A DNA stretch of 64,000 nucleotides, taken from positions 26,552-90,551 of the forward strand of contig JAPSGR010000005.1 of NCBI GenBank assembly GCA_031177355.1, written 5' to 3'. The translations under genes were made by a program, and so were the position numbers. Below, in pieces: positions 8,866-17,972 of this stretch. How positions within the stretch are numbered: the first letter of the stretch is position 1; every line of letters starts with the position of its first letter. The notes beneath the pieces are model-generated. The model did not search any database, was not told the origin of the DNA, and worked only from the letters and a program-made list of their open reading frames with translations. Source of the stretch: Candidatus Nitrosocosmicus sp. (GTDB lineage: Archaea; Thermoproteota; Nitrososphaeria; Nitrososphaerales; Nitrososphaeraceae).

Positions 8866-9762
8866 ATGAGCATCATTCGAAAAGATTCTTTGTCTCCAAA
8901 TAAAGCAAGAGATAAAACATCCAAAGCCTTTTGCATTATTGGAAACCCTATTGAGCATTCTTTATCGCCGATTATGCAAAACGCAGCGTTTAGATATATG
9001 AATCTTAATTATTCTTATATTGCGTTCAAGGTTACAGATGAAGAACTTGAGGATGCTGTAGAGTCACTGAGGAAAATAAATATTGCAGGGTTTAACGTTA
9101 CTATTCCACACAAAGTTCAAATTGTAAAATTACTGGACAAGCTTAGTGATGAAGCTATCCTTGCTGGTTCAGTCAACACAGTTAACAATGAGGGCGGCTT
9201 ATTGATAGGGTATAACACGGATATAGACGGACTAATGCAACCAATTGAAAAACGAATCTCCAATTTTAATGGCATTAAAATACTGATATTAGGAGCAGGC
9301 GGTTCTTGCAGAGCTGCTTTGGTTGGTCTGGCAAGAAAAAAAGGTATTGAATCAATAAACATAATCAACAGGAATAAAGATAGGCTCATGGAGGTTTTGA
9401 TTTTGGGAAAACGTTTGGGATTAAATTGTATTCCTAACGATTATGAAAACAGGGCACGTCTGTCCGAAATCTGCTTAAGTTCTAATTTAATAATAAATAC
9501 AACTTCAATAGGTCTCCGAGGGGAAAAAAGTCCTATAAAATCGGATTTCATTCACAGTAATACAATCGTTTTTGATATTGTATACAGACCTGTCAATACA
9601 GACCTGATTGAGAACGCAAAAAAGGCTGGTTGTAAAATAATATTCGGATATGAAATGCTATTAACTCAAGGGTATAGAGCATTTGAGATTTGGACAGGCT
9701 TACAAGCACCAAAAGAAATTATGAAACAGGCTCTAATTGGAACATTTGGAGATCCTAAATAA
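8866..9762 (+). CDS. aroE: Shikimate 5-dehydrogenase
   Basis: Reduces 3-dehydroshikimate to shikimate with NADPH. Substrate-binding HSLSPIMQ near the N terminus, the catalytic lysine in NVTIPHK, the NTDIDG motif, and the nucleotide loop LGAGGSCRAAL are all present. The 298-residue length is slightly long because of an N-terminal extension of about 20 residues before CIIGNPIEHS. A TATA element, TTAAATAT (8833-8840), about 30 bases before the ATG argues that this extension is real and the messenger is leaderless. The next gene, shikimate kinase, starts one base after the stop. Confidence 0.94.
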   Translation: MSIIRKDSLSPNKARDKTSKAFCIIGNPIEHSLSPIMQNAAFRYMNLNYSYIAFKVTDEELEDAVESLRKINIAGFNVTIPHKVQIVKLLDKLSDEAILAGSVNTVNNEGGLLIGYNTDIDGLMQPIEKRISNFNGIKILILGAGGSCRAALVGLARKKGIESINIINRNKDRLMEVLILGKRLGLNCIPNDYENRARLSEICLSSNLIINTTSIGLRGEKSPIKSDFIHSNTIVFDIVYRPVNTDLIENAKKAGCKIIFGYEMLLTQGYRAFEIWTGLQAPKEIMKQALIGTFGDPK

Positions 9763-9763
9763 A

Positions 9764-10606
9764 ATGGCATTATCGGCAACAGCAACAATGTATGGTGCAA
9801 TATCTATAGTAAATGCAATCGCTACAGGAAAAGGATCTACTTTGGGTATATCATTAAAAGTAACTGTAAAAATTACTTTAGAGCCGGGACATGTAGGCGT
9901 ATCGAGAAATTTTGTTAATGACAAGCTGGTAAACAGAATAATTCGAACCATTCTACCTAACAGCATAATTAAGAACCACTTCATTTCCATAAGTTTGACA
10001 TCTGAAATACCTGCAGGATGGGGATTGAAAAGCTCAAGTGCTGTCTCAAATGCAGTATCACTTGCATGCTATAAGTTGCTTAACAACAAAATATATGACA
10101 AGGACGTTTTAAACACTGCCGTAAACTCTTCTTTATGGGCCAAAGTGAGCATAACTGGCGCATATGACGACGCATGCGGATGCTATTATGGAGGACTCGT
10201 ATTAACTGATAACTATTACAAAAGGTTGATCAGGAGAGATCCAGTAAATAAAGATCTTCATGTGATTATTTTTCTCCCGACAGGGGTCGCTAGAGGCGAG
10301 GTTAAAAATTTAATTTATCATAAAGAACTTTTTAACCATGCATTTAAGTTGGCTTTAAGGGGTGATTATTGGAAAGCCATGAATATAAACGGAGTTGTTA
10401 CTAATTCTGTTCTTTATAACAACTATTCTCCAGCCATAAAATCGCTCGAGAATAGTTGTTTAGGAGTGAGCTATTCTGGAAATGGCCCTGCAATAGCGTC
10501 TGTAGTTCATAAGGATAATGTTGAGAACCTAAAAAATTCAATTGAAAAACTGCAAGGAAAGGTAATTCATACTAAGGCAAATAATATGAAGTCCAGCGTT
10601 GAATAG
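9764..10606 (+). CDS. aroK: Shikimate kinase, archaeal GHMP-kinase type
   Basis: Phosphorylates shikimate to shikimate 3-phosphate. It belongs to the GHMP fold used by archaea, not the P-loop AroK of bacteria; the ATP-binding glycine/serine-rich motif is seen in PAGWGLKSSSAVSNA. The frame is open back to 9737, but the ATG at 9764 lies one base after the aroE stop and gives MALSATATMYGAISIVNA, the usual family start. At 280 residues it is full length. Tight linkage to aroE and synteny with aroA support shikimate as substrate over homoserine or mevalonate. Confidence 0.93.
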   Translation: MALSATATMYGAISIVNAIATGKGSTLGISLKVTVKITLEPGHVGVSRNFVNDKLVNRIIRTILPNSIIKNHFISISLTSEIPAGWGLKSSSAVSNAVSLACYKLLNNKIYDKDVLNTAVNSSLWAKVSITGAYDDACGCYYGGLVLTDNYYKRLIRRDPVNKDLHVIIFLPTGVARGEVKNLIYHKELFNHAFKLALRGDYWKAMNINGVVTNSVLYNNYSPAIKSLENSCLGVSYSGNGPAIASVVHKDNVENLKNSIEKLQGKVIHTKANNMKSSVE

Positions 10607-11046
10607 GAAATCTTTTAGATTTATGCGCAGACTTCTGTCAACTACCTTTTTGGTATCAGGCTTTTTAAAGAAGGCAGCAAAACTAAAATTATGAGGATGT
10701 GTTAACGGTAAGTACATATTTTATATTTATAGAAATAAATAGATGACAATGTCTCCATTTCTTCCCTTAAAAAGTGAATATGATCGCGCATAATTTGTAA
10801 ATTCCTAATACAATTACTTTGAGGATGTTGGCATAAATTTATTATTTGAAGGTACAGTAATTTTTGATATATTACCAAGATTCAATATACAAATTCTCCA
10901 TTTCAAAATATATGTAAGTGTAAAAGAGTGATTAAAATAGGATCAAAATATTTATTAGGCTGAATATCAAAAAAATATGAAATTGTTTAATCATATGGAC
11001 ATCTTTGATACTAATTTGGTGAATTATTTCTGAACAGTGATATATA
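10607..11046. other. 440-base intergenic gap within the aromatic gene island
   Basis: No convincing gene, RNA or strong inverted repeat was seen. It is AT-rich, with several short open frames and TATA-like runs. It presumably holds the 3' end of the upstream unit and the promoter of aroA (GAATTATTTC near 11021-11030). The gap is large for this otherwise compact island. Confidence 0.45.
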
Positions 11047-12441
11047 ATGAAAATAAATGTACAAAAGTCTAATTTGTATGGCGAAATCCATTGTCCTCCA
11101 AGTAAGAGCTATACTCATAGGGCTCTAATAACATCTAGCTTGGCCAGTGGTAAATCTCGACTGGGCAATGTATTACTTTCGAGAGATACTAAGGCGACGA
11201 TCAATTGCTGTAGGATGTTAGGAATAGATGTATGCATTGACGAAACCACAAGTTTGAAGGATTACAAAGCTGATATTACTGTATGTAGTAAAGGTGGTAA
11301 ATTTGGTTTCTTAACTCCAAATGATGTGTTAATCGCAGATAATTCAGGTACAACAATAAGGTTGTTAACTTCTCTTTGCGCGTTGGTATCCCAAGGTTAC
11401 AGTGTTCTGACAGGTGACGACAGTTTAAGAAAAAGGCCTATGGGTGACCTTATTAAAGCTCTTAATCAACTTGGTGTAAATTGCTTTTCTACTAATTCAA
11501 ACTATTTCCCACCTATTATAGTCAAGGGTGGAGGAATCGAAGGAGGGAAAACTCAGATTAATGGTCAGATTTCTAGTCAGTTTATTTCTTCATTGCTGTT
11601 ATCAGGAGTTTTTTCCCGAAAGGGTGTGAATATCGAAGTTCTTGGAAAACAAGTCTCAAAGCCCTATATAGAATCAACTGTTTATATCATGAAATATTTT
11701 GGTGTAGATATTCAAAATGATGTGTATGACTCCGTATATAAGACTTCTGAGAGAAACGATTCAATAATATCCCAGCCCGGTATTTCCCTTGAGAGTCAAG
11801 TGACCGAATCATACACTATACCTCCTGATCTTAATTATGACTCCAAGCAATTCGATGTACCTGGAGATTTTTCCACTGCAGCTTTACTAATCTCTGCTGC
11901 ATTTTTGTCAAAAGGACAAATAACTATTAAAGGTTTGAATTTTGATATGCCTCAAGGCGATATGGAGATTATAGATATTGTAAAATCGATGGGAGGACAA
12001 GTATCAACAGACAGAATTAACGGAACTGTAAGGGTTGAAGGTAATTCTAGCCTATTTGGTGGAGTTTTCAACCTGAGAAAAACACCAGATCTTTTACCCG
12101 TCTTATCAATTTTATCTCTTGTGGCAAAAGGGAGAACCAAGATCGAAGGAATATTACACGCTAGATTCAAAGAGACTGATCGTATATCGATTATAGCATC
12201 ACAATTGGCTAAGTTTGGTGCAACCATAACTGAGAAGAAAGACTCAATAACGATTCAACCACCAGATAAATTAAGGGATACTACCGTTAAATCATTTAAT
12301 GATCATAGGCTTTTTATGGCTTTTACAATAGCTGGACTGGCAACAGATAATTCAATAATAGATGGTGCAGAATCTGTAGACGTTTCATATCCTCATTTCG
12401 TAAAAGACCTGAAAGCTTTAGGTGCAGATATCAAAATTTGA
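11047..12441 (+). CDS. aroA: 3-phosphoshikimate 1-carboxyvinyltransferase (EPSP synthase)
   Basis: Transfers the enolpyruvyl group of PEP to shikimate 3-phosphate. Diagnostic segments are CPPSKSYTHR at the N terminus, IADNSGTTIRLL, KRPMGDL, the QISSQF motif, PGDFSTAA and RFKETDRI. The protein is 464 residues, about 35 longer than usual; the extra length is an insertion of roughly 35 residues before FDVPGDFS (residues ~235-275). The start gives MKINVQKSNLYGEIHCPPSKS, normal for the family. It stands between a 440-base gap and aroC. Confidence 0.95.
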   Translation: MKINVQKSNLYGEIHCPPSKSYTHRALITSSLASGKSRLGNVLLSRDTKATINCCRMLGIDVCIDETTSLKDYKADITVCSKGGKFGFLTPNDVLIADNSGTTIRLLTSLCALVSQGYSVLTGDDSLRKRPMGDLIKALNQLGVNCFSTNSNYFPPIIVKGGGIEGGKTQINGQISSQFISSLLLSGVFSRKGVNIEVLGKQVSKPYIESTVYIMKYFGVDIQNDVYDSVYKTSERNDSIISQPGISLESQVTESYTIPPDLNYDSKQFDVPGDFSTAALLISAAFLSKGQITIKGLNFDMPQGDMEIIDIVKSMGGQVSTDRINGTVRVEGNSSLFGGVFNLRKTPDLLPVLSILSLVAKGRTKIEGILHARFKETDRISIIASQLAKFGATITEKKDSITIQPPDKLRDTTVKSFNDHRLFMAFTIAGLATDNSIIDGAESVDVSYPHFVKDLKALGADIKI

Positions 12442-12541
12442 AAATGTAGATTATAACAGTTTCCCCCCTTCTAATAGTAATATCACACATATGTACTTTT
12501 AAGAATAATAATATAACAGAGTCACGACAAAGTTTTTGATC

Positions 12542-13651
12542 ATGCCACCTAACATCCTTGGAAGCAACTTCACATTACAAAGTTTCGGAGAAAGTCATGG
12601 CAAGTGTATTGGGGCTGTAATTGACGGATGCCCAGCTGGATTGATGTTATCTGAAGAAGATATCCAACCAATGCTCGATCTTAGAAAACCTGGTCAGTCT
12701 GTTATTACGACCCAGAGAAAAGAGACTGATGTGGTTAATATATTGTCCGGTGTTTTTCAGGGCTACACAACTGGCGCCCCCATTTGCATGATGATATGGA
12801 ATACCGACACAGATTCAAAATCTTATGAAGAGTTTAAAGTAAAACCTAGGCCAGGTCATGCAGATTATACAGGGTTTCTGAAGTATGGCGGATTCAATGA
12901 CCATAGAGGTAGTGGTCGATTTTCTGGCAGGTTGACCGCTACATTAGTCATGGGTGGTGCAATAGCATTAAAAATTTTAAACAAATATCTCAATATTGAA
13001 GTAGCTAGTTATACAAAATCAATAGGCAAGATAGAATTAGACACCAAACACATCCCCTTTGATATGCTCATGACAGAGCGATACACAAACGACACACGAT
13101 GTCCTGATGCAAATGTATCTGCAAAGATGCGAGAGGAGATATTAAATGCTAGGCGAGATGGCGATTCGCTAGGAGGTGTAATTGAGTGTGTTGTTCAAGG
13201 AGTTCCAGCAGGATTGGGTGAACCAATATTTGAATCGATAGAATCGGAAATATCAAGAGGATTATTCAGTATCCCGGCAGTAAAAGGAGTGGAATTCGGA
13301 AGCGGCTTTAGAGGTTCAGAATTGAGAGGCTCAATTAACAACGATTCATTTCTAATAAATAAAGAAAATGATACCATTGTTACGAAATCCAATAATTCAG
13401 GTGGAATATTAGGTGGGATTACCGATGGCATGCCATTAGTATTCCGTGTTGCTTTTAAGCCTGCCGCGTCTATTCCGAAACCGCAAAAAACCGTAGATCT
13501 GAAAACAATGACCGAGTCTGATCTTATTGTAACTGGAAGACATGACCCATGTGTGGTTCCGCGAGCCCCGCCCGTAGTTGATAGTGTCGTAGGTATTATC
13601 TTATTAGATAACTGCATGAAATCAAACTTAGTTCCGCGAGTTTTAAAATAG
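12542..13651 (+). CDS. aroC: Chorismate synthase
   Basis: Makes chorismate from EPSP using reduced FMN. Family landmarks: FGESHGK near the N terminus, GQSVITTQRKE, RPGHAD, FNDHRGSGRFSGR, and the C-terminal GRHDPCVVPRA. The open frame begins at a TTG (12536), but the ATG two codons later follows an AATAATATA box (about 12508-12516) at leaderless spacing. Full length at about 369 residues. The fused mutase/aminotransferase gene begins four bases after the stop, so the two are almost certainly co-transcribed. Confidence 0.95.
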   Translation: MPPNILGSNFTLQSFGESHGKCIGAVIDGCPAGLMLSEEDIQPMLDLRKPGQSVITTQRKETDVVNILSGVFQGYTTGAPICMMIWNTDTDSKSYEEFKVKPRPGHADYTGFLKYGGFNDHRGSGRFSGRLTATLVMGGAIALKILNKYLNIEVASYTKSIGKIELDTKHIPFDMLMTERYTNDTRCPDANVSAKMREEILNARRDGDSLGGVIECVVQGVPAGLGEPIFESIESEISRGLFSIPAVKGVEFGSGFRGSELRGSINNDSFLINKENDTIVTKSNNSGGILGGITDGMPLVFRVAFKPAASIPKPQKTVDLKTMTESDLIVTGRHDPCVVPRAPPVVDSVVGIILLDNCMKSNLVPRVLK

Positions 13652-13655
13652 GAGT

Positions 13656-15182
13656 GTGAAGAGGAACTTGTCTATCGAAGAAGTCAATCAACTGAGAAAT
13701 GAGATGAAACAGGTTACAAATGAAATATTGACATTGATAAGCCACAGAATGGAGATTGCGCGGAAAATAGGAGAGATTAAAAATTCATTAGACATTGCAA
13801 TTGTAGATGATAAAGCAGAGTTAAGCGTAAAGAACCATGTTTTGGATAATTCAAAAAATTTTAAACTTGATCCGGAATTCATGGGAAGAGTAGTCAACCT
13901 GCTCATATCCGAAGCTATTAAAATTCAGAACGTTGAAAGAATGAAAAAATTAAATGAAAGAGTAAAGGATTGTGAATGGTCTAACCAAGATCAAAATTCA
14001 CGAAACGATATAGGTACTTATAAAAGTTCTACAGTAACAAAACGGGAGATTAAATCTCATCTAGATGTCTTTAACGTTGCCAAACAACTAGAAGCTGAAG
14101 GAAAGAGTATTATACATATGGAGGTAGGAGAGCCAGATTTTCTTCCACCCAAACAAGTTAGAGAAGAATTAAAGCAAATATATGATAAGCGGAAGTTTCA
14201 TTATACTCAGACTTCCGGATTATCAGAATTACGTGAAAGACTCTCAAAGTATATAGACAATTTTATTGGAGAAAATAGTAACACTATTAACAGAGCAACA
14301 AATCCAGAGGATATCATAGTAACGCCAGGTGGTAGGTTCGGCATTTTTGGCATTTTTTCGTCATTATTAAGACCAGGTGATGAGATAATAGTAATAGAGC
14401 CAGCTTGGCCGGCATGTCAGGATTGTGCCAATTACCTTGGTGTAAAAACCAGAATAGTAAAGTCTAATTTAGACACATTGTGGGAGCCTAACATTGAGGA
14501 GATAGAAAATCAAATAAATATTAATACAAAGATTATTTGCCTTAATTACCCAAATAATCCCACTGGGAAAATCCTTTCAAAGGATACTCTACAAAAGATA
14601 GTATCATTAGCTTCAAAGTCGAACTTGTACCTTTTAAGCGATGAGGTTTATTCACATTACACTTATGAACCATTTGAGAGTATCATCAACTTTGATTATC
14701 AAAAAGCGATATTAATTAATTCTTTCTCCAAAACCTTTGCCATGACAGGGTTTAGGATAGGATTTGCATATTCATTGGATAAAAATATTATAGAGAAATT
14801 AAAAGAAGTTCAAGCCCTAGCGATTACGTCTGTAGCAGAGCCGATGCAGCATTGTGCCTCAATTGCACTTCAATCAGATCCCAAAACGTATCGCAGTATT
14901 ATGAAAAAGCGAATAGATACTGTATGTGAAGGATTATCTAAACTCCCTTTCGATTATGTAGTTCCTGACGGGGGCATGTATGTGTTTGCAAGAATAGATA
15001 AAAGTCTTAACACTACTGATCTAAAATTAGTCGAAAGATTACTGGCCAATGGAGTTGCTGTTGCGCCTGGTCGCGGATTTGGTTTGGATTATTCCAATTT
15101 TATACGCTTCTCCACTTGCATCGAAGTAGAAAAAATTAATAAAGCTCTCGAAGTGATTAGAAGAACTATTGATATAAATTGA
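13656..15182 (+). CDS. Chorismate mutase (AroQ) fused to class I/II PLP aminotransferase
   Basis: The first ~105 residues are an AroQ-type chorismate mutase helix bundle (IEEVNQLRNEMKQ, then HRMEIARKIGEIK and later VDDKAELSV). Residues ~130-508 form an aspartate-aminotransferase-like fold: the VGEPDFLPP loop, NYPNNPTG, SDEVYSHY, and the PLP lysine in NSFSKTFAMTG. One polypeptide would thus convert chorismate to prephenate and carry out a transamination, giving arogenate or the final Phe/Tyr. The start is a GTG four bases after aroC, with GGAG overlapping the region. Mutase and aminotransferase are usually separate proteins. Which amino acid it handles cannot be told from sequence alone. Confidence 0.9.
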   Translation: MKRNLSIEEVNQLRNEMKQVTNEILTLISHRMEIARKIGEIKNSLDIAIVDDKAELSVKNHVLDNSKNFKLDPEFMGRVVNLLISEAIKIQNVERMKKLNERVKDCEWSNQDQNSRNDIGTYKSSTVTKREIKSHLDVFNVAKQLEAEGKSIIHMEVGEPDFLPPKQVREELKQIYDKRKFHYTQTSGLSELRERLSKYIDNFIGENSNTINRATNPEDIIVTPGGRFGIFGIFSSLLRPGDEIIVIEPAWPACQDCANYLGVKTRIVKSNLDTLWEPNIEEIENQININTKIICLNYPNNPTGKILSKDTLQKIVSLASKSNLYLLSDEVYSHYTYEPFESIINFDYQKAILINSFSKTFAMTGFRIGFAYSLDKNIIEKLKEVQALAITSVAEPMQHCASIALQSDPKTYRSIMKKRIDTVCEGLSKLPFDYVVPDGGMYVFARIDKSLNTTDLKLVERLLANGVAVAPGRGFGLDYSNFIRFSTCIEVEKINKALEVIRRTIDIN

Positions 15183-15232
15183 TAACCTGGAAACTAAATA
15201 GCATAGCACATTACTAAATTACTGTGGTGTAA

Positions 15233-16204
15233 ATGGCTAACGTTCTAATAATTGGTGCTGGAGGAAGGATGGGAAATTGGTTTTATCGCTATCTTCTTTA
15301 TAGGAGAAACCAGGACGATGATCTTTTGCAAAATATTCAAATCAATAGCAAGAAAGGTAAGAATAAAATGTGTATAAACAAATTATTCCTTGTCGATAGT
15401 AAGAAATTAGAGAACATTACCGAACAGGGTGTGTATACCTCGAACCGAATAACCGACTTTGTCAATGAATCTAACATAATTATTTTCTGTACTCCAACAG
15501 AAGTAACTATGAACTTAATAAGTAAATTATTTAAACTATTCAAAGCAGGTACTACGATAATCGAAGTATCATCAATAAAGAATCAAATTTACGAAAAATT
15601 AGAAAAATATTCTCGCCTTAGAACGGAGATTCAATTCTTGTCCATCCACCCGATGTTTGGGCCGGGCGCCTTAGTATCTTCAACTAATAATATCATTCTT
15701 CATGTACTCATGAATAGCCGTTATAAACCACGAGAAACTAAGTTAGTGAAAGCAATATTTCCAAACTTTAAAATAATTGAACTGGATGGGCCAGCAAATC
15801 ATGATAAATTGGTATCATTGATGATAAGCTTAATTTACTTTATTAACTTAATTTTCTCAAAGATGTTACTTGAGACAGTAAAAGAGTTAGATCTCAAAAG
15901 TAACGACACAAAGTTGAAATTCATAAAACAGATATCGGGGAGCTCGTATAAACTTCAATCGCTATTAAGTGAAAGTATTTTAACTGATGATATCTCGCTT
16001 TTTATTGGCTTATTCTTAAGCAGTCCAATATCCAAACAAATCATAAAAAAATATGGTAGGTTATATAATGAATTAGCTACAAAATTAGAGAAAAGAAATA
16101 GGTCTTTTCTCGAGGATTATATATTGATGACTAAGAAAGAAATTACAGCACAAATTAATATAGAATCGTCGTATGAGAGCTTGTATAAATTTCTCAATAG
16201 TTGA
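15233..16204 (+). CDS. tyrA: Prephenate/arogenate dehydrogenase
   Basis: Oxidative decarboxylation towards tyrosine. The N-terminal Rossmann loop GAGGRMGNWF binds NAD(P). FCTPTEVTM and SIHPMFGPG correspond to TyrA family motifs, with the histidine of SIHPMFGP as the likely catalytic or substrate-binding residue. Length 323. An insertion of about 30 lysine/asparagine-rich residues after the first strand (RRNQDDDLLQN and onward) separates the nucleotide loop from the next strand. It follows the fused mutase-aminotransferase gene by 50 bases. No prephenate dehydratase is in the window. Confidence 0.88.
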   Translation: MANVLIIGAGGRMGNWFYRYLLYRRNQDDDLLQNIQINSKKGKNKMCINKLFLVDSKKLENITEQGVYTSNRITDFVNESNIIIFCTPTEVTMNLISKLFKLFKAGTTIIEVSSIKNQIYEKLEKYSRLRTEIQFLSIHPMFGPGALVSSTNNIILHVLMNSRYKPRETKLVKAIFPNFKIIELDGPANHDKLVSLMISLIYFINLIFSKMLLETVKELDLKSNDTKLKFIKQISGSSYKLQSLLSESILTDDISLFIGLFLSSPISKQIIKKYGRLYNELATKLEKRNRSFLEDYILMTKKEITAQINIESSYESLYKFLNS

Positions 16205-16245
16205 TTTTCTGGTATTTTCTGATATAAGAAACAATAAGAACATAT

Positions 16246-17274
16246 ATGAATTTAAATTCCTCTAAACTTATGGCTATAAGAAAATGGTTAGATAACCAAG
16301 TGTCATTGGAACCGCTAAGAGATTTAAAAATTGCGGTAATAGGTTATGGTATTCAGGGGGCTGCTCAAGCTTCAAATATAAAGGATTCAGGGCTTACAGT
16401 ATCAGTGGGCTTAAGGCCAAACGGCCCGACCTGGGAAAAAGCCGTATCAGAAGGTCATCGCGTTTTAAAGGTCGATGAAGCGGTAGCTGAATCAGATTTA
16501 ATCCATATCTTGATACCAGATATGGAACAAGAAAACACATATAGAAACAATATCGCCCCTTATCTGACTGAAAATAAAGCAATTAGTTTCTCTCATGGAG
16601 CAGCTATACACTGGAAATGGATCGAACCCCCAAATAACATCGATGTGATAATGGTAGCACCAAAAGGTCCAGGGCAGAGGGTCAGAGAATTATTTCTAGA
16701 TGGATTTGGAACTCCATCTTTAGTCGCTGTATACCAGGATTATACAAACAAGGCATGGCAAAAGGTATTGGCTTTGGCTAAAGCAATAGGTAGTACCAGA
16801 CCCGGGGTCTTAGAAACTAATTTCAAAGAAGAAGTTGAAACAGACTGGTTTGGAGAACAAGTAGATCTTTGTGGAGGAGTGCACCAAATGATTATGAAAT
16901 CCTTTGAAACACTGGTGGAGGCTGGATATCAACCAGAAATTGCATATTTTGAATGTCTTCACGAACTAAAACTAATTGTAGATTTGATCCAGAAATATGG
17001 AATTATAGGCATGTATAATAGAGTAAGTGAAACTGCAAGGTACGGTGGCTTAACACGGGGTAAAAGAGTAATTGATAATAGTTCAAAGTCAAAAATGAAA
17101 GAAGTTTTAGATGAAATTCAGTCGGGACATTTTGCTAATGAATGGGTAAGCAATTACAAGAAGAATAGAAAAGGTGCCTTTGAAACCATGTTATCGGAAT
17201 TAGAAAATCATCCTATCGAACAGGTCGGTAAAGATTTAAGGAAAATGATGTGGCCCAAGGAAAATGTAATTTAG
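16246..17274 (+). CDS. ilvC: Ketol-acid reductoisomerase
   Basis: Second common step of valine/isoleucine/leucine synthesis: isomerises and reduces acetolactate-type substrates with NAD(P)H and Mg2+. Class I length (342 residues). Visible signatures are VIGYGIQGAAQA (nucleotide loop), SHGAAIHW with the catalytic histidine, MVAPKGPG, the metal-binding ETDWFGEQ and CLHELKLIVD. Within the active-site loop GAAIHW replaces the more usual GFNIH, which seems common in relatives from this group. It sits directly behind the aromatic genes rather than with ilvB/ilvN, so it may be its own transcript. Confidence 0.93.
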   Translation: MNLNSSKLMAIRKWLDNQVSLEPLRDLKIAVIGYGIQGAAQASNIKDSGLTVSVGLRPNGPTWEKAVSEGHRVLKVDEAVAESDLIHILIPDMEQENTYRNNIAPYLTENKAISFSHGAAIHWKWIEPPNNIDVIMVAPKGPGQRVRELFLDGFGTPSLVAVYQDYTNKAWQKVLALAKAIGSTRPGVLETNFKEEVETDWFGEQVDLCGGVHQMIMKSFETLVEAGYQPEIAYFECLHELKLIVDLIQKYGIIGMYNRVSETARYGGLTRGKRVIDNSSKSKMKEVLDEIQSGHFANEWVSNYKKNRKGAFETMLSELENHPIEQVGKDLRKMMWPKENVI

Positions 17275-17307
17275 GTAAAGGCCAATCATCATAATCTCTG
17301 TAACTGT

Positions 17308-17757
17308 TTATTTTTTTACATTTTTTGTTATATGCTCTATTATCACATCGAGCGAGGTGCCTGGACCAAAATTTCCGGTTACTCCAAATTTTTCTAATTC
17401 ATCCTTGTCAGACTCTGGTATTACGCCTCCCCCAACTAAAAGGATATCGTCAACGTTCTTTTCTTTTAAAAGCCTAGACACTTTCGGAAAAAGTGTCAGA
17501 TGAGCTCCATTTAATAAGCTCATAGCGATTACATTGACATCCTCTTCGATAGCCATTTTAACTACTTGTTCTGGAGTACAAAATAAGCCAGAATAAATAA
17601 CTTCCATACCCGCATCCCTCAATGCTCTACATATAACGAGTGCACCTCGGTCGTGACCATCCAATCCTAGTTTGGTAACAAGGATTCTAATTTTCTTTGC
17701 CTGAGATTGCATAGATTTATCTTCATTTTCCTTGTCGTTGGTCAATATAGCAGCCAT
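17308..17757 (-). CDS. Methylmalonyl-CoA mutase, cobalamin-binding (small/C-terminal) subunit
   Basis: A stand-alone B12-binding domain of 149 residues. The base-off cobalamin motif is seen in GLDGHDRGA (histidine ligand), followed by MSLLNGAH and LVGGGVIPESD, the pattern of mutase C-terminal domains. With the catalytic subunit (not in the window) it would interconvert succinyl-CoA and methylmalonyl-CoA, a step needed in the 3-hydroxypropionate/4-hydroxybutyrate CO2-fixation cycle of ammonia-oxidising archaea. The N-terminal ~18 residues are charged and variable. It is divergent from cofG. A B12-dependent glutamate-type mutase is less likely from the motif spacing. Confidence 0.9.
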   Translation of the reverse strand: MAAILTNDKENEDKSMQSQAKKIRILVTKLGLDGHDRGALVICRALRDAGMEVIYSGLFCTPEQVVKMAIEEDVNVIAMSLLNGAHLTLFPKVSRLLKEKNVDDILLVGGGVIPESDKDELEKFGVTGNFGPGTSLDVIIEHITKNVKK

Positions 17758-17972
17758 ATTCTACATTATTATATATTAAGGGATTAAAATATTTTGTACT
17801 CAAAATAATTAAAAAATGTCTAGATGAAACTCCGGATAATTTTCGTCTTTTTCTAGAAGTACCAATGACCAAAAAAATTCTCTTAGATTTTATATTAAAA
17901 ATACAACAATCATGATTGAAAGGTTAGCAATACTTTAATGTTCATTAAACATATCAAATATATCAAAAATAA

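Noticed and set aside
8640..8936. 98-codon hydrophobic frame on the minus strand across the aroD-aroE spacer
   Set aside because: It overlaps the ends of both aro genes on the opposite strand, and the spacer shows aroE promoter features instead.
13195..13617. 140-codon frame antisense to aroC
   Set aside because: Lies wholly within aroC on the other strand; shadow of the coding frame.
16246..17274. ilvC as a divergent enzyme with a new function
   Set aside because: The GAAIHW and GIQGAA differences appear typical of related archaeal enzymes and catalytic/metal residues are kept.
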